Origin: Colletotrichum lupini
Lineage: Eukaryota > Ascomycota > Sordariomycetes > Glomerellales > Glomerellaceae
Direction of reading: 5' to 3'
Assembly (NCBI RefSeq): GCF_023278565.1
Contig: NC_064674.1
Coordinates: 124,001 to 188,000 of the forward strand
DNA: 64,000 nucleotides
Shown here piece by piece: positions 13,106-24,200 of this stretch (the first letter of the stretch is position 1; the number at the start of each line of letters is the position of its first letter). Both the position numbers and the translations under genes were made by a program. The notes below the pieces were generated by a model that made no database searches, was not told where the DNA came from, and saw only the letters and a list, made by a program, of their open reading frames with translations.

Positions 13106-13500
13106 CAATTCACAATGGCCCTTGCTCCCCACCTTGCCCAGGAAATGGTCTCCCAGTCGTGATTCCCGTCGTTTCCCGTCGTGTCCACACCGAGAACCTT
13201 TGTCCCGAGGACATCAGGAAGCTTGTTCCAACTTCACACTCCTGTCGACTCGTCGAAGAGAGTTCCCATGAGACCTGTTCCACTTGGACAATACTCTTTC
13301 TCTTCAGCACGTACAGAACTACTAGTAGACGACATCTAGGAATTGCATGCGTTCTTTGACTGTGACCTTAAGACTATCAAGGAGAGTCCACCACGAGTAC
13401 ACACGGCCGGCGGGAGCAGGACGAGTTTGAATATCTTGGACAATGTGGTTCGCGTGATGTTGGATGTCGATCAAGCCGTTGATTGCTTCGCAAGGTGAGG
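13106..13500 (-). pseudogene. broken coding remnant, family not recognised
   Basis: Two protein-like segments lie head to tail on the minus strand. The first (about 13,500-13,325) contains YSWWTLLDSLKVTVKERMQF and ends at tandem TAG codons. The second (about 13,320-13,106) reads in another frame, contains SWNKLPDVLGTKVLGVDTTG and is crossed by a TGA before ending at TGA. The segments fit one decayed protein of at least 125 residues, but I do not recognise the family. It lies downstream of, and in the same direction as, the reading frame at 13,740-14,258. Confidence 0.35.
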
Positions 13501-13739
13501 GTTCAAAATTGGTGATGAGAAGCAACGAGTAGGAACCAAAGATTTGTGACCCGCGCCCTGTGTGTGTGTGTGGCTGAGGCACCCGGTTATGGCAGGACTT
13601 CGCCATCGCGTGGGAGAGTCAGCATACGGGACATGCGGCAGCAAAGACTAATTTTGTTTAGAATCGAACACCGGGTCGCACGGGCGAACGGACGTGTCTT
13701 CTGGCAATCTGCTGAAGACCATCATGATCAGCATTTATG

Positions 13740-14258
13740 TCAAGGAGAATAAGGGTAGGTTTTTTGAGGGGAAAGCTCGCAGATCCTTTCATGAATGAAG
13801 ACGGCGATGCAAACAAAGACGCTGCCAACAATGAGCACGCGGAGGACAAGGCGTCGGGAAAATGCGGGCAGCGACAGCGAACTCAAAAGCCAGAAAATGG
13901 TGCTGAGCATCGGCATTGGAAACCATAAAATGCTACATACCTGCTTCTCTTGCCATACGATCTGAGCCTCATCATCATGACTCGTCACTGCCGCCGCACT
14001 TGTCGGCCTCCCGGGGCCATATAGGTCCTTCGCCTCCGTCTCCTCTTTTCTCCCCCCAGACGTGCCTCGTGAGGCACTCCCAGCACTTCTGGACCCAGAA
14101 CCACCGGCCAATTGTTGTTGTTGTTGTTGTTGTTGTTACTGCAATAGTTTGCGCTGCTTCATCTTCTCCTTGGCAGATGCGGACGGCTGGAAATCTCGGC
14201 CCACCTTGGTTGGGTCTAGGACTGAGGGTCTCGCGAGATTTGAACTTGTGAGGGCCAT
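13740..14258 (-). pseudogene. glutamine-tract membrane-anchor-like protein, one in-frame stop
   Basis: From the ATG at 14,258 one frame runs 172 codons to TGA at 13,740, broken only by TAA at 14,136-14,138, at the start of a CAA run (eight Gln codons). The N-terminus begins MALTSSNLARPS and is hydrophilic. A Gly/Ser-rich and then acidic region follows. The C-terminal part has a hydrophobic segment, LVLRVLIVGSVFVCIAVF, suited to one membrane anchor. A GTATGT donor at the Gln codon before the hydrophobic part suggests an intron, but no acceptor keeps the downstream frame. The stop is one C-to-T change from CAA, so this is probably a recently broken gene. I do not recognise the family. It starts 20 bases after the end of the reading frame at 14,278-14,602, also on the minus strand. 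Confidence 0.45.
14112..14135. repeat. (GTT)8 microsatellite
   Basis: Eight GTT/TTG units on the plus strand encode the Gln run of the minus-strand frame. The adjoining ninth unit, TTA, gives the in-frame stop. Confidence 0.9.
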
Positions 14259-14277
14259 ATCCGAGCGCAATGGACGC

Positions 14278-14653
14278 TCAGATTATCATCCTGTCGTTGG
14301 CACCTCTTAGGTCAGATTTAAGGACGTGATCGTGTAGAGTCCGCGTATCTGCATCGAGAGGGATGTCCGTCGCTCGGGCGTTGCCAGCAGCGACATCGGG
14401 GTACTTTGCAGGTCCCGATCGGGTATAGTTGACAATATTGCCCTCGACAGCGAGATGAATGTCGCGGGAAGAGCAGGGAGCAGCTACGGGCGTGACGTAG
14501 TGTGTGTGGGGGAGGTTTTCGTAGAGGGTCGAAGGGTTCGTAGCGCGGGTGTAGTAAGGAGTCGATTGTGTGCGATGTAGATTGGTATGGCGGAACAGGA
14601 GGCTGTGTAATATGTCAAATATTTGGCTTCAAAGCAAAGACAGCATTACTTAC
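14278..14653 (-). CDS. C-terminal exon of an unrecognised protein, with upstream intron
   Basis: On the minus strand a 325-base open exon (14,602-14,278) follows a good fungal intron at 14,603-14,653 (GTAAGT donor, ACACAG acceptor, 51 bp). The exon encodes about 108 residues with no stop before TGA, including HLAVEGNIVNYTRSGPAKY and ending DLRGANDRMII. The sequence looks like a conserved soluble C-terminus, but I could not assign a family. The 5' exon(s) beyond 14,653 are not clear: the frame that joins in phase meets TAA within 40 bases. The gene may be 5'-truncated. The next frame on the same strand begins only 20 bases downstream. Confidence 0.4.
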
Positions 14654-14659
14654 AAATGT

Positions 14660-15900
14660 GAGTACGCTCGGGGGTCTTCTTATTTGTGCAGCTGGGTGAT
14701 GATACGACAGGCTTTCGAATCCCGGTGAGCTGCTTCGGAAGGAGGTCAGTCAAGATGATGATGACGATTGCTGTTGGCGTACACGTCAGCAGGACAAACA
14801 TACGGTTGGAACGAAGTGTAACAATAGTTCTGTTGGCACTGCAGCCCGGAGCCTCCGTTTCTCATCGAAGCCTTTTTGGTACTGTCGTTGTCCTATAGTG
14901 CTGTGAACCAGAGACCCATAGGGAACCGTGTGTTTCGAGTCTCTAAAGCCCCTGGTTTCTTTGTTTTGTTATCGTACTCGACGCGTATGCGAGCGGAAGG
15001 AGAATGAGTTGGGCAGGGCCCTCGACCCCGCTAAGGGAGGTAGATAGGTGAAAGAGTCGCTTGTGTAGCCTTGACCGCCTTTGAGGCCCACCTTGTCTGC
15101 CGACTGCTCAGAGAGCCAGAAATGGTGATGATGGTCAAGGCGGGAATTATAGCTAAGAGGAAAATTTAATTATGGAGACAAAATTTGGGAGAAGGATGTT
15201 GAATCTCGGGGTTCGAGAGGCTGAGGAAAGCCACGTGCCACGGTCGACTCAGTATTGATGTTCTTCACTCTCTCGACGCTCACAAGCGCTGGGTAAACGG
15301 GGTCCCAAATCATGCCGTTGGCCAAGGTTGATGCATTTCTGTATGTGTACCGAAGACGGAAATCTAGACAGAGACTTGAGCGAAGCTCCAAGAAAATCTT
15401 GGCCCAAAATTCCAACCGCCAGCAAGAGCTTAGCGGGAAGTGGTGGGTTAGACCCTCTTTGAGATATCATGACAGAAGATGAAAATACGAAATGCTCCCC
15501 TGAATCACAAGCCGCCGTGTGCGCTTGTTTGTTGCCCCTCATCTCCAGCCCTTTTCTTATCGTCCGCTTCTGTTCGACTGACATGTTCCACAAGGCACTC
15601 ATATCTACAGCGAAAGCTATATCGTGAGCCATGGGCCAAGTTAAAGGCTCCTGAAGTATTCAGACGGTCGCTATATCCATGTCAATAGGTGAAAGCCACA
15701 GAGAAGAAGATCGCAAAGGTCAACTGCTCTTTGGGTCAAAAGGATGGATTACTGGAATCTGCCCCCTCCTAGAGGTGTACACCCTGCACTGTATAACCGA
15801 TGCATCCAAGCTACTCCTCTGTTGCTTAGAACCTTCAATATCCCCAACTAACCTCCACCCGGAAGGACTCTGACAATCAATGTGTTGGTATACACGTCAA
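14660..15900. other. no supportable gene; a partial solo LTR within
   Basis: Short open frames on both strands (for example minus 15,249-15,632) have no recognised features. At 14,772-14,815 the plus strand starts TGTTGGCGTACACGTCAGC, matching the minus-strand 3' end of the solo-LTR family; the rest of that copy is not visible. Confidence 0.4.
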
Positions 15901-15930
15901 CAGGGCGAGTCCACGATTCCCCCCGTTGGA
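15884..15930 (-). repeat. 3'-end fragment of the TGTTG...CAACA solo-LTR family
   Basis: The minus strand ends GACGTGTATACCAACA and is preceded by AATCGTGGACTCGCCC, both found at the 3' end of fuller copies. The fragment overlaps the end of the FHA-like reading frame, so the apparent C-terminus of that frame may come from the repeat. Confidence 0.4.
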
Positions 15931-16264
15931 TCCAGTGCACATGGATGGTATAAGGCGGAGAGAGGTCGGTGATTGGCTGGATGTCGATGCCAAACTTGAG
16001 AATATCGCCCTTTGTAAGCTCTTTCGAAGTATGCAGAGGCAGTCCTAGAGAGGGATCATAGGTTCCGTGTAGTGAGCCGATGTCTTTGACGAATAGTTTC
16101 TGGTCGTTGTGTTAGTATTCAGCGTAAAAATGGTCGGAGTAGAGCATATACCTTGTGGTACCAACCGACCGTGGTTTAGTCTGCTCTCCATTCATGGCGA
16201 GGCTGTCAAAGTAGCAATTGTCGGCTTCTGCTCCAAGTTGTTAAATCGCTGCCTCGCTCGCGAG
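15905..16264 (-). pseudogene. FHA (forkhead-associated) domain remnant
   Basis: On the minus strand the exon before a 52-bp intron (16,100-16,151; GTATAT donor, branch-like ACTAAC, ACCAG acceptor) reads DNCYFDSLAMN. The exon after it reads LFVKDIGSLHGTY, then KELTKGDILKFGI. This is the order of FHA strands: the D-x-x-F-D-S-x-x-M-S/N turn, then D-x-G-S-x-H-G-T, then L-x-x-G-D-x-x-x-F-G. FHA domains bind phosphothreonine. Joining the exons at these splice sites shifts the frame by one, and TAA lies upstream of the domain, so the gene is broken. Fungal FHA proteins related to VPS64/FAR10 or signalling kinases are possible parents; the fragment is too short to choose. Confidence 0.6.
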
Positions 16265-16589
16265 TGGGAGAAACGGCCATTTGCAACCGTCCGAGCACCT
16301 TCCGCGTCCTTCTTTCTACCGTCAATATAAATTGCGGGTTCGAGCTCTGAGTTCCGGCAAGAGTCATCTCCCTCATGGAGCGTCTTGGGCTTGACTTGTC
16401 TTTGGCGATGATCGTCTCTTCAATGAATCTCTTCGGCAACGGCATGGCCGTTTGTGCCTTCCGTGAGGTCGAAATCCTTCCACGTACTTGCAGTAAGGAA
16501 AGAATCCTGGGCTCCGCCCACCAACTTCCTTCCATACCATATTCGGAGGCGAATACGATGGTTCGACTTCGTACTAACCGAAGGTGTTT

Positions 16590-16700
16590 GCCCTGCTGAG
16601 CGTCACCATCGCTTCAAGCCAGGCACATACATCGCAACGCTGACCTCGTACCGGCCGAAAGGCTTTGCCCTGCTGAGCATCGCAATCGCTCCAAGCACAT
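16590..16700 (-). repeat. short direct duplication related to the solo-LTR 3' part
   Basis: On the minus strand GCTCAGCAGGGCAAA occurs twice about 80 bases apart. Between the copies lies AGCCTTTCGGCC, also seen next to the equivalent sequence in the solo LTR at 43,946-44,149. This is probably a rearranged LTR fragment. Confidence 0.35.
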
Positions 16701-16792
16701 ACACTGCTGTATTCTGTAAGATACGGGGCGTTCAATCGCTGTGCTGCCTTTGTACAGCGCACTGGGGCCCTAAAGTCAGCGGAGGCCCCAGA

Positions 16793-16845
16793 GGCTCTCG
16801 ATACTATGTAACCGAGAGCTGTAGGTAGCATAAGTATCGAGAGCC
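16793..16845. repeat. inverted repeat, 21/22-bp arms
   Basis: The left arm 16,793-16,813 starts GGCTCTCGATACT. The right arm 16,824-16,845 is its near-perfect reverse complement, with a one-base insertion and one mismatch. The spacer is about 10 bases. It could fold into a strong hairpin, but no run of T follows. Confidence 0.7.
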
Positions 16846-17121
16846 GTGAGCTTCACTTCTACGACCATCCCTCCGGCTCCTTCATCCAGCAAGCTGCCGC
16901 TATCACTGCGACCGTCACCGAGGTTGGAAAGTGGGAGTACTACGACCGATTCTAACAAAGCTCGTTCGGCGTCGACTTCAAGCTCGTTGAGGTCTTTATT
17001 ATCGTGATCTCTCAACCTTTAAAGACGAAGGATATTGTCAGTGTTGCACATATAAGTCTGACGTCCTAGAGATCGCTGCAAGGACACGCTGACTAACTGT
17101 TCTCTGTGTGCGTACTAGCAC

Positions 17122-17420
17122 CACGCTTCATACGCAGAGACAGATCCATCCAAATCAAACTCCCAAACACATTGCCGACGAAACCGCGAGCCAATTCTAC
17201 AGTGCTGGGCTCCAGACCCAAGCCAGTGCAGACGAGGCCGAAAGAGAATAGGAATGGCCACCTGGCACATCGAATAATGACCGGGGCGAGCTTTCTGTGG
17301 GAGAAAGTTACTGTTGTGAGTTTCCCTGTTGCACTTACGCCCAAAGCGATTGATATACTGACAGACAGTCTGCCATGCTCAGGCGTATGTTGCGAAACAG
17401 TCTACAAAGACCGCCGCTAG
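17122..17420 (-). pseudogene. membrane-protein-like exons with a well-formed intron
   Basis: A 44-bp intron at 17,295-17,338 has GTAAGT and CCCACAG ends. Splicing it keeps one frame: upstream RLSMADCLSVYQSLW joins KLAPVIIRCARWPFLFSFG. The downstream part includes LVCTGLGLEPSTVELARGF and VGNVFGSLIWMDLSLR. The hydrophobic stretch after the intron suggests a membrane segment. I do not recognise the family. Upstream, the open frame runs into sequence that is better read in another frame (17,540-17,929), so the 5' end of this gene is uncertain. A further acidic segment on the same strand (about 17,015-16,850) could be a later exon. Confidence 0.4.
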
Positions 17421-17539
17421 TGGAAAACGCGATGACGGCCAGCAGGCGGCAAAAGAAGTTGAGACGAAGTGGGGCAAGCAGCACGAGCGGCAGAAGCAGC
17501 AGAAGCGGCAGAAGCAGTACGGAACAAAAATACGCAGAT

Positions 17540-17929
17540 TCAACCGAACCGATTGTGGGAGATCTCAACAGACTCTGGAGTTGAAATATTGACGGCAGAA
17601 GAGGGGATTCGGGATGTGGCCGGGCCATTGTAAACAAAGTAGGGGTCCCAGCAGTCGTCATACTCATCATCGTCTGCGGTCTCGAGGGAGCTCGCGTGCT
17701 GAGTACAAGGCTTGATGAAGCGACGAGGCTTCTCGTGCTGCTGTTGCTGCTGCTGCTGTGCTGTGGAAGAGCGGGCAACTTTGCCCGCAGGGCCAGCAAG
17801 GTTGCTGCCTCCGTTCTTGGAAACGACCATCTGTAGAGTCTTCTTCTCTCTCTGCTTGGTCTTCTGATCGACAGTCTGGTTGCTCTGCCCTTCACTTTCT
17901 CGCACATCCACACCCAGGAGAGGAAACAT
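17540..17929 (-). CDS. uncharacterised 129-residue Gln-tract protein
   Basis: The open frame from the ATG at 17,929 has no internal stop. It is hydrophilic at the N-terminus, followed by a run of seven Gln, a basic patch (EKPRRFIKPC) and an acidic stretch (ADDDEYDDCWDPYFVYNG). The last third overlaps a fragment of the solo-LTR family (17,582-17,625), so the C-terminus may have been replaced or extended by repeat sequence. The start is only 66 bases from the copia insertion point. The CHMP7-like remnant starts 68 bases beyond the other side of that element in the opposite direction, so the two were probably a divergent pair. Family unknown; it may be the 5' exon of the gene whose later exons lie at 17,122-17,420. 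Confidence 0.4.
   Translation of the reverse strand: MFPLLGVDVRESEGQSNQTVDQKTKQREKKTLQMVVSKNGGSNLAGPAGKVARSSTAQQQQQQQHEKPRRFIKPCTQHASSLETADDDEYDDCWDPYFVYNGPATSRIPSSAVNISTPESVEISHNRFG
17582..17625 (+). repeat. 5'-end fragment of the TGTTG...CAACA solo-LTR family
   Basis: TGAAATATTGACGGCAGAAG and the next 20 bases match the starts of the copies at 43,946-44,149 (reverse) and 46,131-46,334. Similarity stops at about 17,626. Confidence 0.45.
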
Positions 17930-17995
17930 GAGCTCTGCTCACAACGTTGTTCTCGGGCACACATACGCAGTTCAGTACTACAATTATTCAGTCTT

Positions 17996-18200
17996 TGTTA
18001 GTATCCCTATTATAGGGTAGTTAGTTCGAACCGTAGTTAACGAAGAGATTAATTAAACTATATAAATATCTGCGTAGTAAATATAAAAAGGAGGTTCTAA
18101 CCGTAGGTTAAGCTAGCTATAATAATCGTAAATAGGGCCCCTAATTAGCCCCTACGTAGTCGGCTATATACCGTAGTTAAATTAAACTTCTGATCTAATA
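17996..18200 (-). repeat. left (3') LTR of the copia element
   Basis: It starts TGTTAGTATCC and ends ATCTAATA, where the right LTR has ATCCGACA. The differences between the two LTRs are almost all C/T or G/A, as expected from RIP. Confidence 0.92.
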
Positions 18201-21200
18201 CTAACTTTCTCTTTTTTTTATTAATTTAACTACTACGGTTAGAGGTATAATTCGACCTCGGGCCCGTTTACTAAGTCGTCTCCTTTTCCCCCTTTTCTCT
18301 ACTCTTTTTATATAACCTATCCCTTTATTCGTATAGTGACTTTTTTACTACTTACGAATTACTTTAATCCCTTATTTAGTATTACTTTTATAAAGGCGTC
18401 TACGAGGTTATCTTTACTATTAATCTAATAGATTTTAAGTATCTCGCGCCTTTCGTACGATTACCTAAGGGCTATAATATCGATTATAAGCCTCTTTTTT
18501 TTTATTATTCCTAATTTAATAAAGTATTCGTATAGCGAATAAGAATCGGTATAAATAACCGTTAGAATAAGTAAAAGGCTAATTCGATTAGTAATCTTCC
18601 TTAGCGTTATTAAAATCGTATAAAAGAGGTTAATATTATTAACTATACTATAAACCTCTAATACTAGCATACTTCTTATTACTTACTTACTTTTAGTTAA
18701 TAAGTAATAGATTATATTACTATATATAATAAATTCGCTCTCGCTTATACTCTTATTAACTAGGATAATAATATACCCTAATTACGAAATAAGGTCGTTA
18801 TTATTCGTAAATAACCTATCGACGAAGACGTAGAACTTACTAATTATAAAGTTAATCGGGTAATAAATAAGACCTTAATTAAGATTCGTTTACTACTACT
18901 TAAGCTACTTATTAAGTACCTCGACGTCTCGTTTAGTTAGATCTATAGCCTACGCTATTTTAATATAGTTAAAAGTCGCTTTAAGTTAATAAATACTCGT
19001 AATATATACCCCTCGCGCGAGCTTAGCTTTATACCGCTTTTTAACGTTAATTACGTTCGGATTAACGAGGTTAATCTTCTCGCCCTACCCCTTTTATTAA
19101 AAAACGACGGTTTCTTTTTTAATTATAAAAATCTTATTATTAAATACTAGGGGGGTATTTATTATAAGGACCTCTTTTAGCTTTGCTACGAAGCCCGCTT
19201 TTTAAAGCTCCTTATCCTCTTTCTTTATAAAGTTAATATCGGATAGGCCTAATATATCGTCGGTTTATATTTTAATAATCTTAAATTAGTCACTTTCGTA
19301 CTCCGTAACTAATAAGTATAGGTCGTACGTAAAAGTAACTATTAATAGTTAATTAATATAAAAATCGTAGTAGGTAGCCCACTAATAAGTACCCAATTCT
19401 ACGAGCCTATATAATAGCTTAAGCACTTTAATAATCGTACTTTCTAAGTACTTACTAGCCATTTCCTTTAGTAAATAGGCTAGGATTTTCCTTATGAGCC
19501 CTGTGGCCGATTAGGTATAGGCCTAGGTAATATTACGGCTCTAAATCTCGTATCCCTTCTTCCGTAATAATACTATTAATACTATTATTAATCGTTAGCT
19601 ATAGCATTATATAATAAGCGATTATATAAGTAGCGTTGCCTTTTTAACGTCGCTATACCCCTAAATTACGTATCTAAACTTCTCGTATAACTAGGGTATT
19701 CCTTTCCTTTTAATCTTACGAACTATTCGTAATTTAAATATACGGAGGTTTATATATTTTTCTAAGTTATATAAGGTAAATCAATAGACCCCTCGATCGC
19801 AAAGAGTATTTACTTTAATAAGATCTAATCCCTTATACGGCTTTTTAGTAGTTATAATTACGCCTTCCTTACGTAGTTTAACTACTAGCTCGAAATCGGC
19901 TTTCTCTTTTACTATATAAAAAGTATTAATTACCTCGTCGCTAGTAATAAATTGCCGCGTTAGGGCTTACCGTCGTAATTTTTTACGACGTTTTGCTAGT
20001 AGTATTAGTGCCCTTTTAACAATTTCCTCTTCCTCGTCGTCTATTAGTACTACTACGACGATTTCGTCGAGGATAATTTCCTATACCTCTACCGCGGGTT
20101 ATATAGTTTCCCCTAGCTCTTCTTCTTTTTATAAATTAGAAATTACCTTATTAAGATCTATATAGTACGGTTTAACTATTATAATTAATACTTCGAGTAG
20201 CTAGTCGCGATCTCTCGTAACTATATAAGAGCGCTCGTTAACGGAAATTAACTTATATAGCCTAGCCTACTATTAAGTAATTTCGCGCTATACTTATATA
20301 TCCGAATTTAGTAATATATTTAAATTATCCCCTATATTAGGCCTATTGCGCGTAGTAATTACTTCGTTAACTTACTTTTTTATATTTACTTCGCGTAGTA
20401 CTTATATTACTTTTTTAACTACTTAGGCTCGTTAGCTTATACCTAGTAACGGTAGTAAGGCTAAGGTCGTTTTTAAATATACTCTAAATACTAATAGCGT
20501 TAGTATAAGTCCGTTAGGCCCTATAGTATCGTTATAATATTTAAGTACTATCTAGAGGCATTTATTATTAGTAAAATCCGGATTTTCTTCTTTAATAATT
20601 CTAAACGCCCTTTTTACTTTTCTAATACTATAGTGCGCTTTAACGAGTACGACTTTTAGTTATATACCGTAGGCCGTCGCATTATCCTTAAATTATACTA
20701 ACTTAAAGCTAGTACTAGCGTCGGTTCTAATACCGTCTAGCGGTCCCTAATATATATCGATCTAGCTTTTTTATAAGGCTACCTATACTATCTTTACTTA
20801 TAAATCCCAGAGGAATTACCTTACTTAGAAAGATATAGCTATGTCGATTATATATAATACTAGTTAACTATTTAAATAGAAAATATCGACGACGATTTCC
20901 TAGTTAAAATTAAACTTATTACGTAATTTAAACTTAAATCTGCGTAGGCTCTGCGCATTTATCTAGTATTAGTAATATACTTTTATTAACTACTCTAGCG
21001 CCCCTATTTTAATATTATTATTACTTAATTACTTTAAGAGGTTATATAGCCTCGTAACTAACGGGTACCTAAATCTCTAGTATAATCTTCTAAGCTTACT
21101 TTTTGTTAAGTAATTAATTAACTTCGTATCGTTAATAAGCTTTATAAACGCATACCCCTATCGTTATTTAACTACTTCGAAGTACTTACCGCTAGAGATT

Positions 21201-24200
21201 CTATTCCTCGTATTATTAAATATAATACCTAGTCGATCTATATTTTTTAGATATAGGAGAAATAGGATATTAATAAGTAAAATATAAAAAGTTATCGTTC
21301 CGAAGTACGTCTTTACTTTTACTATACTTAGGGCGACGATTTCCTTACCTAAGCCGAAACTAATCCTTATAATACCTGCCGTTAACGTATTAAGTATTAC
21401 TAGCGCAGTCTTTTATAGCGCTTAGAATTACCCTTTTCCTCTAATTAACTATTATAATACCCTAGTATCTAGGATAATCTTATAAAAATTGTCTAGGCCG
21501 TACTTTTTACTTACGTAGAATACTTATACGAGCTTAGTATTCGAGGGATCTAAGTAGTATAAAAAGGACCCCTCTAGCTACCCCTAGATTTACTTAGTAC
21601 TATATTCCTTTTCTTTAGATATTAAAAAAGATAGCGTCTTCTCCTTAATTATTAAAAAAATAGGCTTTGGCCCTATTAAATTCGCCCTTTTAGCTACCTC
21701 TATATCCGTTATTTAAAGGACCTTCCCTTATTATTTATAAATAAAAGCCTACTTATTAAGAGCTTTTACTACTCTCTATTTATTTAGCCTCGTATATCCT
21801 CTAGAGGCTAACGGGGCAAAAAAAGAGTAGTTAATATCGTTAATTTCGTTATAATCTAATTCGTTAATATAGGGGGTAAAATCTTCCTTATTTTTTAAAT
21901 CTCTTATAGGGGGTATATACTTTAGGCCGCTACTTTAGCTACCGTTACTAAGTTCTATACCCCCGGATCTACCCTTATATATAACGAGGAATTAGTTAAA
22001 CTAACGAGGGCTAGTTTTGCCGTCTATTACCCTTAACTTTCTATACTATTTATATAATTTAGCACGCTCTTCCTTAGAGTAATTACTTAACTAATATCTA
22101 TCCTTCTTATAAATATAATATTACTTTTTCTATTACCCTACTTATAAATTAAATCTCTACTTATTTAACGAATTTAGGCCTCTTTACTAGCAATTATTAT
22201 ATTTAGCCTCTTTTCTTTTCTTATTATACGTTTAATTAACTTAATATTATTAATAAGGGCCGTCGTACGCTTAGAAATAGGTTTAGCGCGGTATTCTTAT
22301 TTTAATATTAAAACTAGATCTTAGCCTCGAGCAAAGCGTCTTGTAGTTTTTAAGTACTTAGTATAGGGTAATTTTTATTTTTAATATATACTAAACTATA
22401 GTATAAAGATATCTAACTTTCCGCTCGTTTATCCCCTTATTTAACTAGGTTTTCGCTAGCTTATCGATTCGATCGATAAGCTCTTCGAGGATCTCTACTC
22501 GCAATTTACCCTCTATTATCTTAGCTATAAATACGAAAAAAATCGCTCGTAGTTTAAATAGGAGCTCTAGGTTCTTATCGTAAGTCTCGAAGCGGCTTCG
22601 GATTACGTTAATTATATTAAAAAAGTCGTTTTAATTAAGATTACGTACCGCTTCGTAGTAATAATTAGAGGCTTTACTTATAAATACGATATTAATTACC
22701 GAATAGTACTAATATTCCCTAATTTTAACTTTTTTATAGTAATTATAAAACATCGTTAGGGTTTCTTATAAAACCTTATACTTCCCCCCAGAGTATAATT
22801 TCTCTTTTAAGAAGATCTTTTTAAGGTCTATAAATTACTTTATATTCGCTACTAGATTTTTAGTATTTATATACGATCCCTACGTTGCTACGTACTATTA
22901 GTAACTTCGGGTCGTTTACCTCCTTTCTTATTAGCTAATCGGCGCCGAATTTTATATTAATAGCGGTAATAAGTTATAAATCGAAATAGGTAAAATTATC
23001 GATTATCGTATTTCTAGTACTATATTTTGCCCCGGTATATCCTTTTGCGACGATAGATTTCCGTTAGTAATTATAAGGAGGAAATTTGGGTCGTTTACCC
23101 TTTTTCTAAATTCGTTAAAGCGATTATATACTCTATCGACCTATACCTAGTTTTATAGTACGAATTCCTCCTTTATAATTATCGCTACTAATATTTTATA
23201 TAGCTCTCGTAATTATAATTACGCTAATAATACCCCTCGCTTATAAAAGAATTTATTAACTACTTTCGTAATTCCTAAGCTTACGCTCGCAAACTATTTA
23301 TTTAATCAGTAGCTAAGGTTGTCTACGATCTCGTAAAATAGGGGTTACCCCTATAGCCCCTTTTTTTTATAAACCTTAGTTAAATAGATTAATACCGCGT
23401 TAATTTACTTACCGTTAAGCTAATTTGTAATTTTATATATTTACGTCCCTTAATAGTCTAAGTTAATATTTACCTACTTATAAAGGATTAGGATTCTATT
23501 TAGGATCGGGTTTCGTCCTCTTCTTTTTTATTTTAACTCGCTAAGGGTCGTACTCTAGCTTATACCCGTATTAATAATTACTAGCGTATTTAATCTTAAT
23601 AAAAATATATTTAATCCGCGCGTTAGTTATAGTAAATTTATACTTTTACTACTTAACGAATTTATCGGGGTCTAGGAGATTCCTACTTCCTCTTACCGTC
23701 TCGCTACTACTCTCGTTTTTATTATTTTTAACGATTACTACTACTTTTCTAAATCGCTAGCTATTATACTTACTAAGATCCTCCTTTTTGTTTAGTATAA
23801 AAGGGTAGGTTTTAATAATTCTTTTTTATAATAGTAGCGGTAGACGTTTATATTACTATAAGAAGATATAATAATTAGTCTCGGGATCTTTATTAGTTTT
23901 TAATTTCTACTATCCCGTATACTTCTAGCCTCCTAAGCCTCGTACTCTCTATAATCTCTAAATTGCTTCTTTTCTCGACCTACCTCTTCTAAGGCGGTAT
24001 TTTATAAAAATAATTAAAAGTAAACGCTATACGGCTTATAAAAGAGCTATATAGGCTATTAAGAACCGTATAGGCCGTTAAGTACGGTTAACGAAGTTAA
24101 GCCCTCTTTTTTATAAAATCGTAAATTTTAAAAACTTACTAAAAATGCCTACTTATCGCTTATACGCAGTAGGGTTAGATACTTTAGAGATCTTATTTTT

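Noticed and set aside
14215..14280. Possible tRNA gene (GATTTGAACTTGTG resembles a reversed box B)
   Set aside because: No cloverleaf could be drawn and the sequence is explained by coding frames on the minus strand.
17345..17964. 209-codon minus-strand open frame, the longest in the window
   Set aside because: Its Leu/Pro/Ser-rich composition is the alternative-frame reading of the polyGln frame and of a GCAGAA-type repeat. Only its last part agrees with the spliced membrane-like exons.
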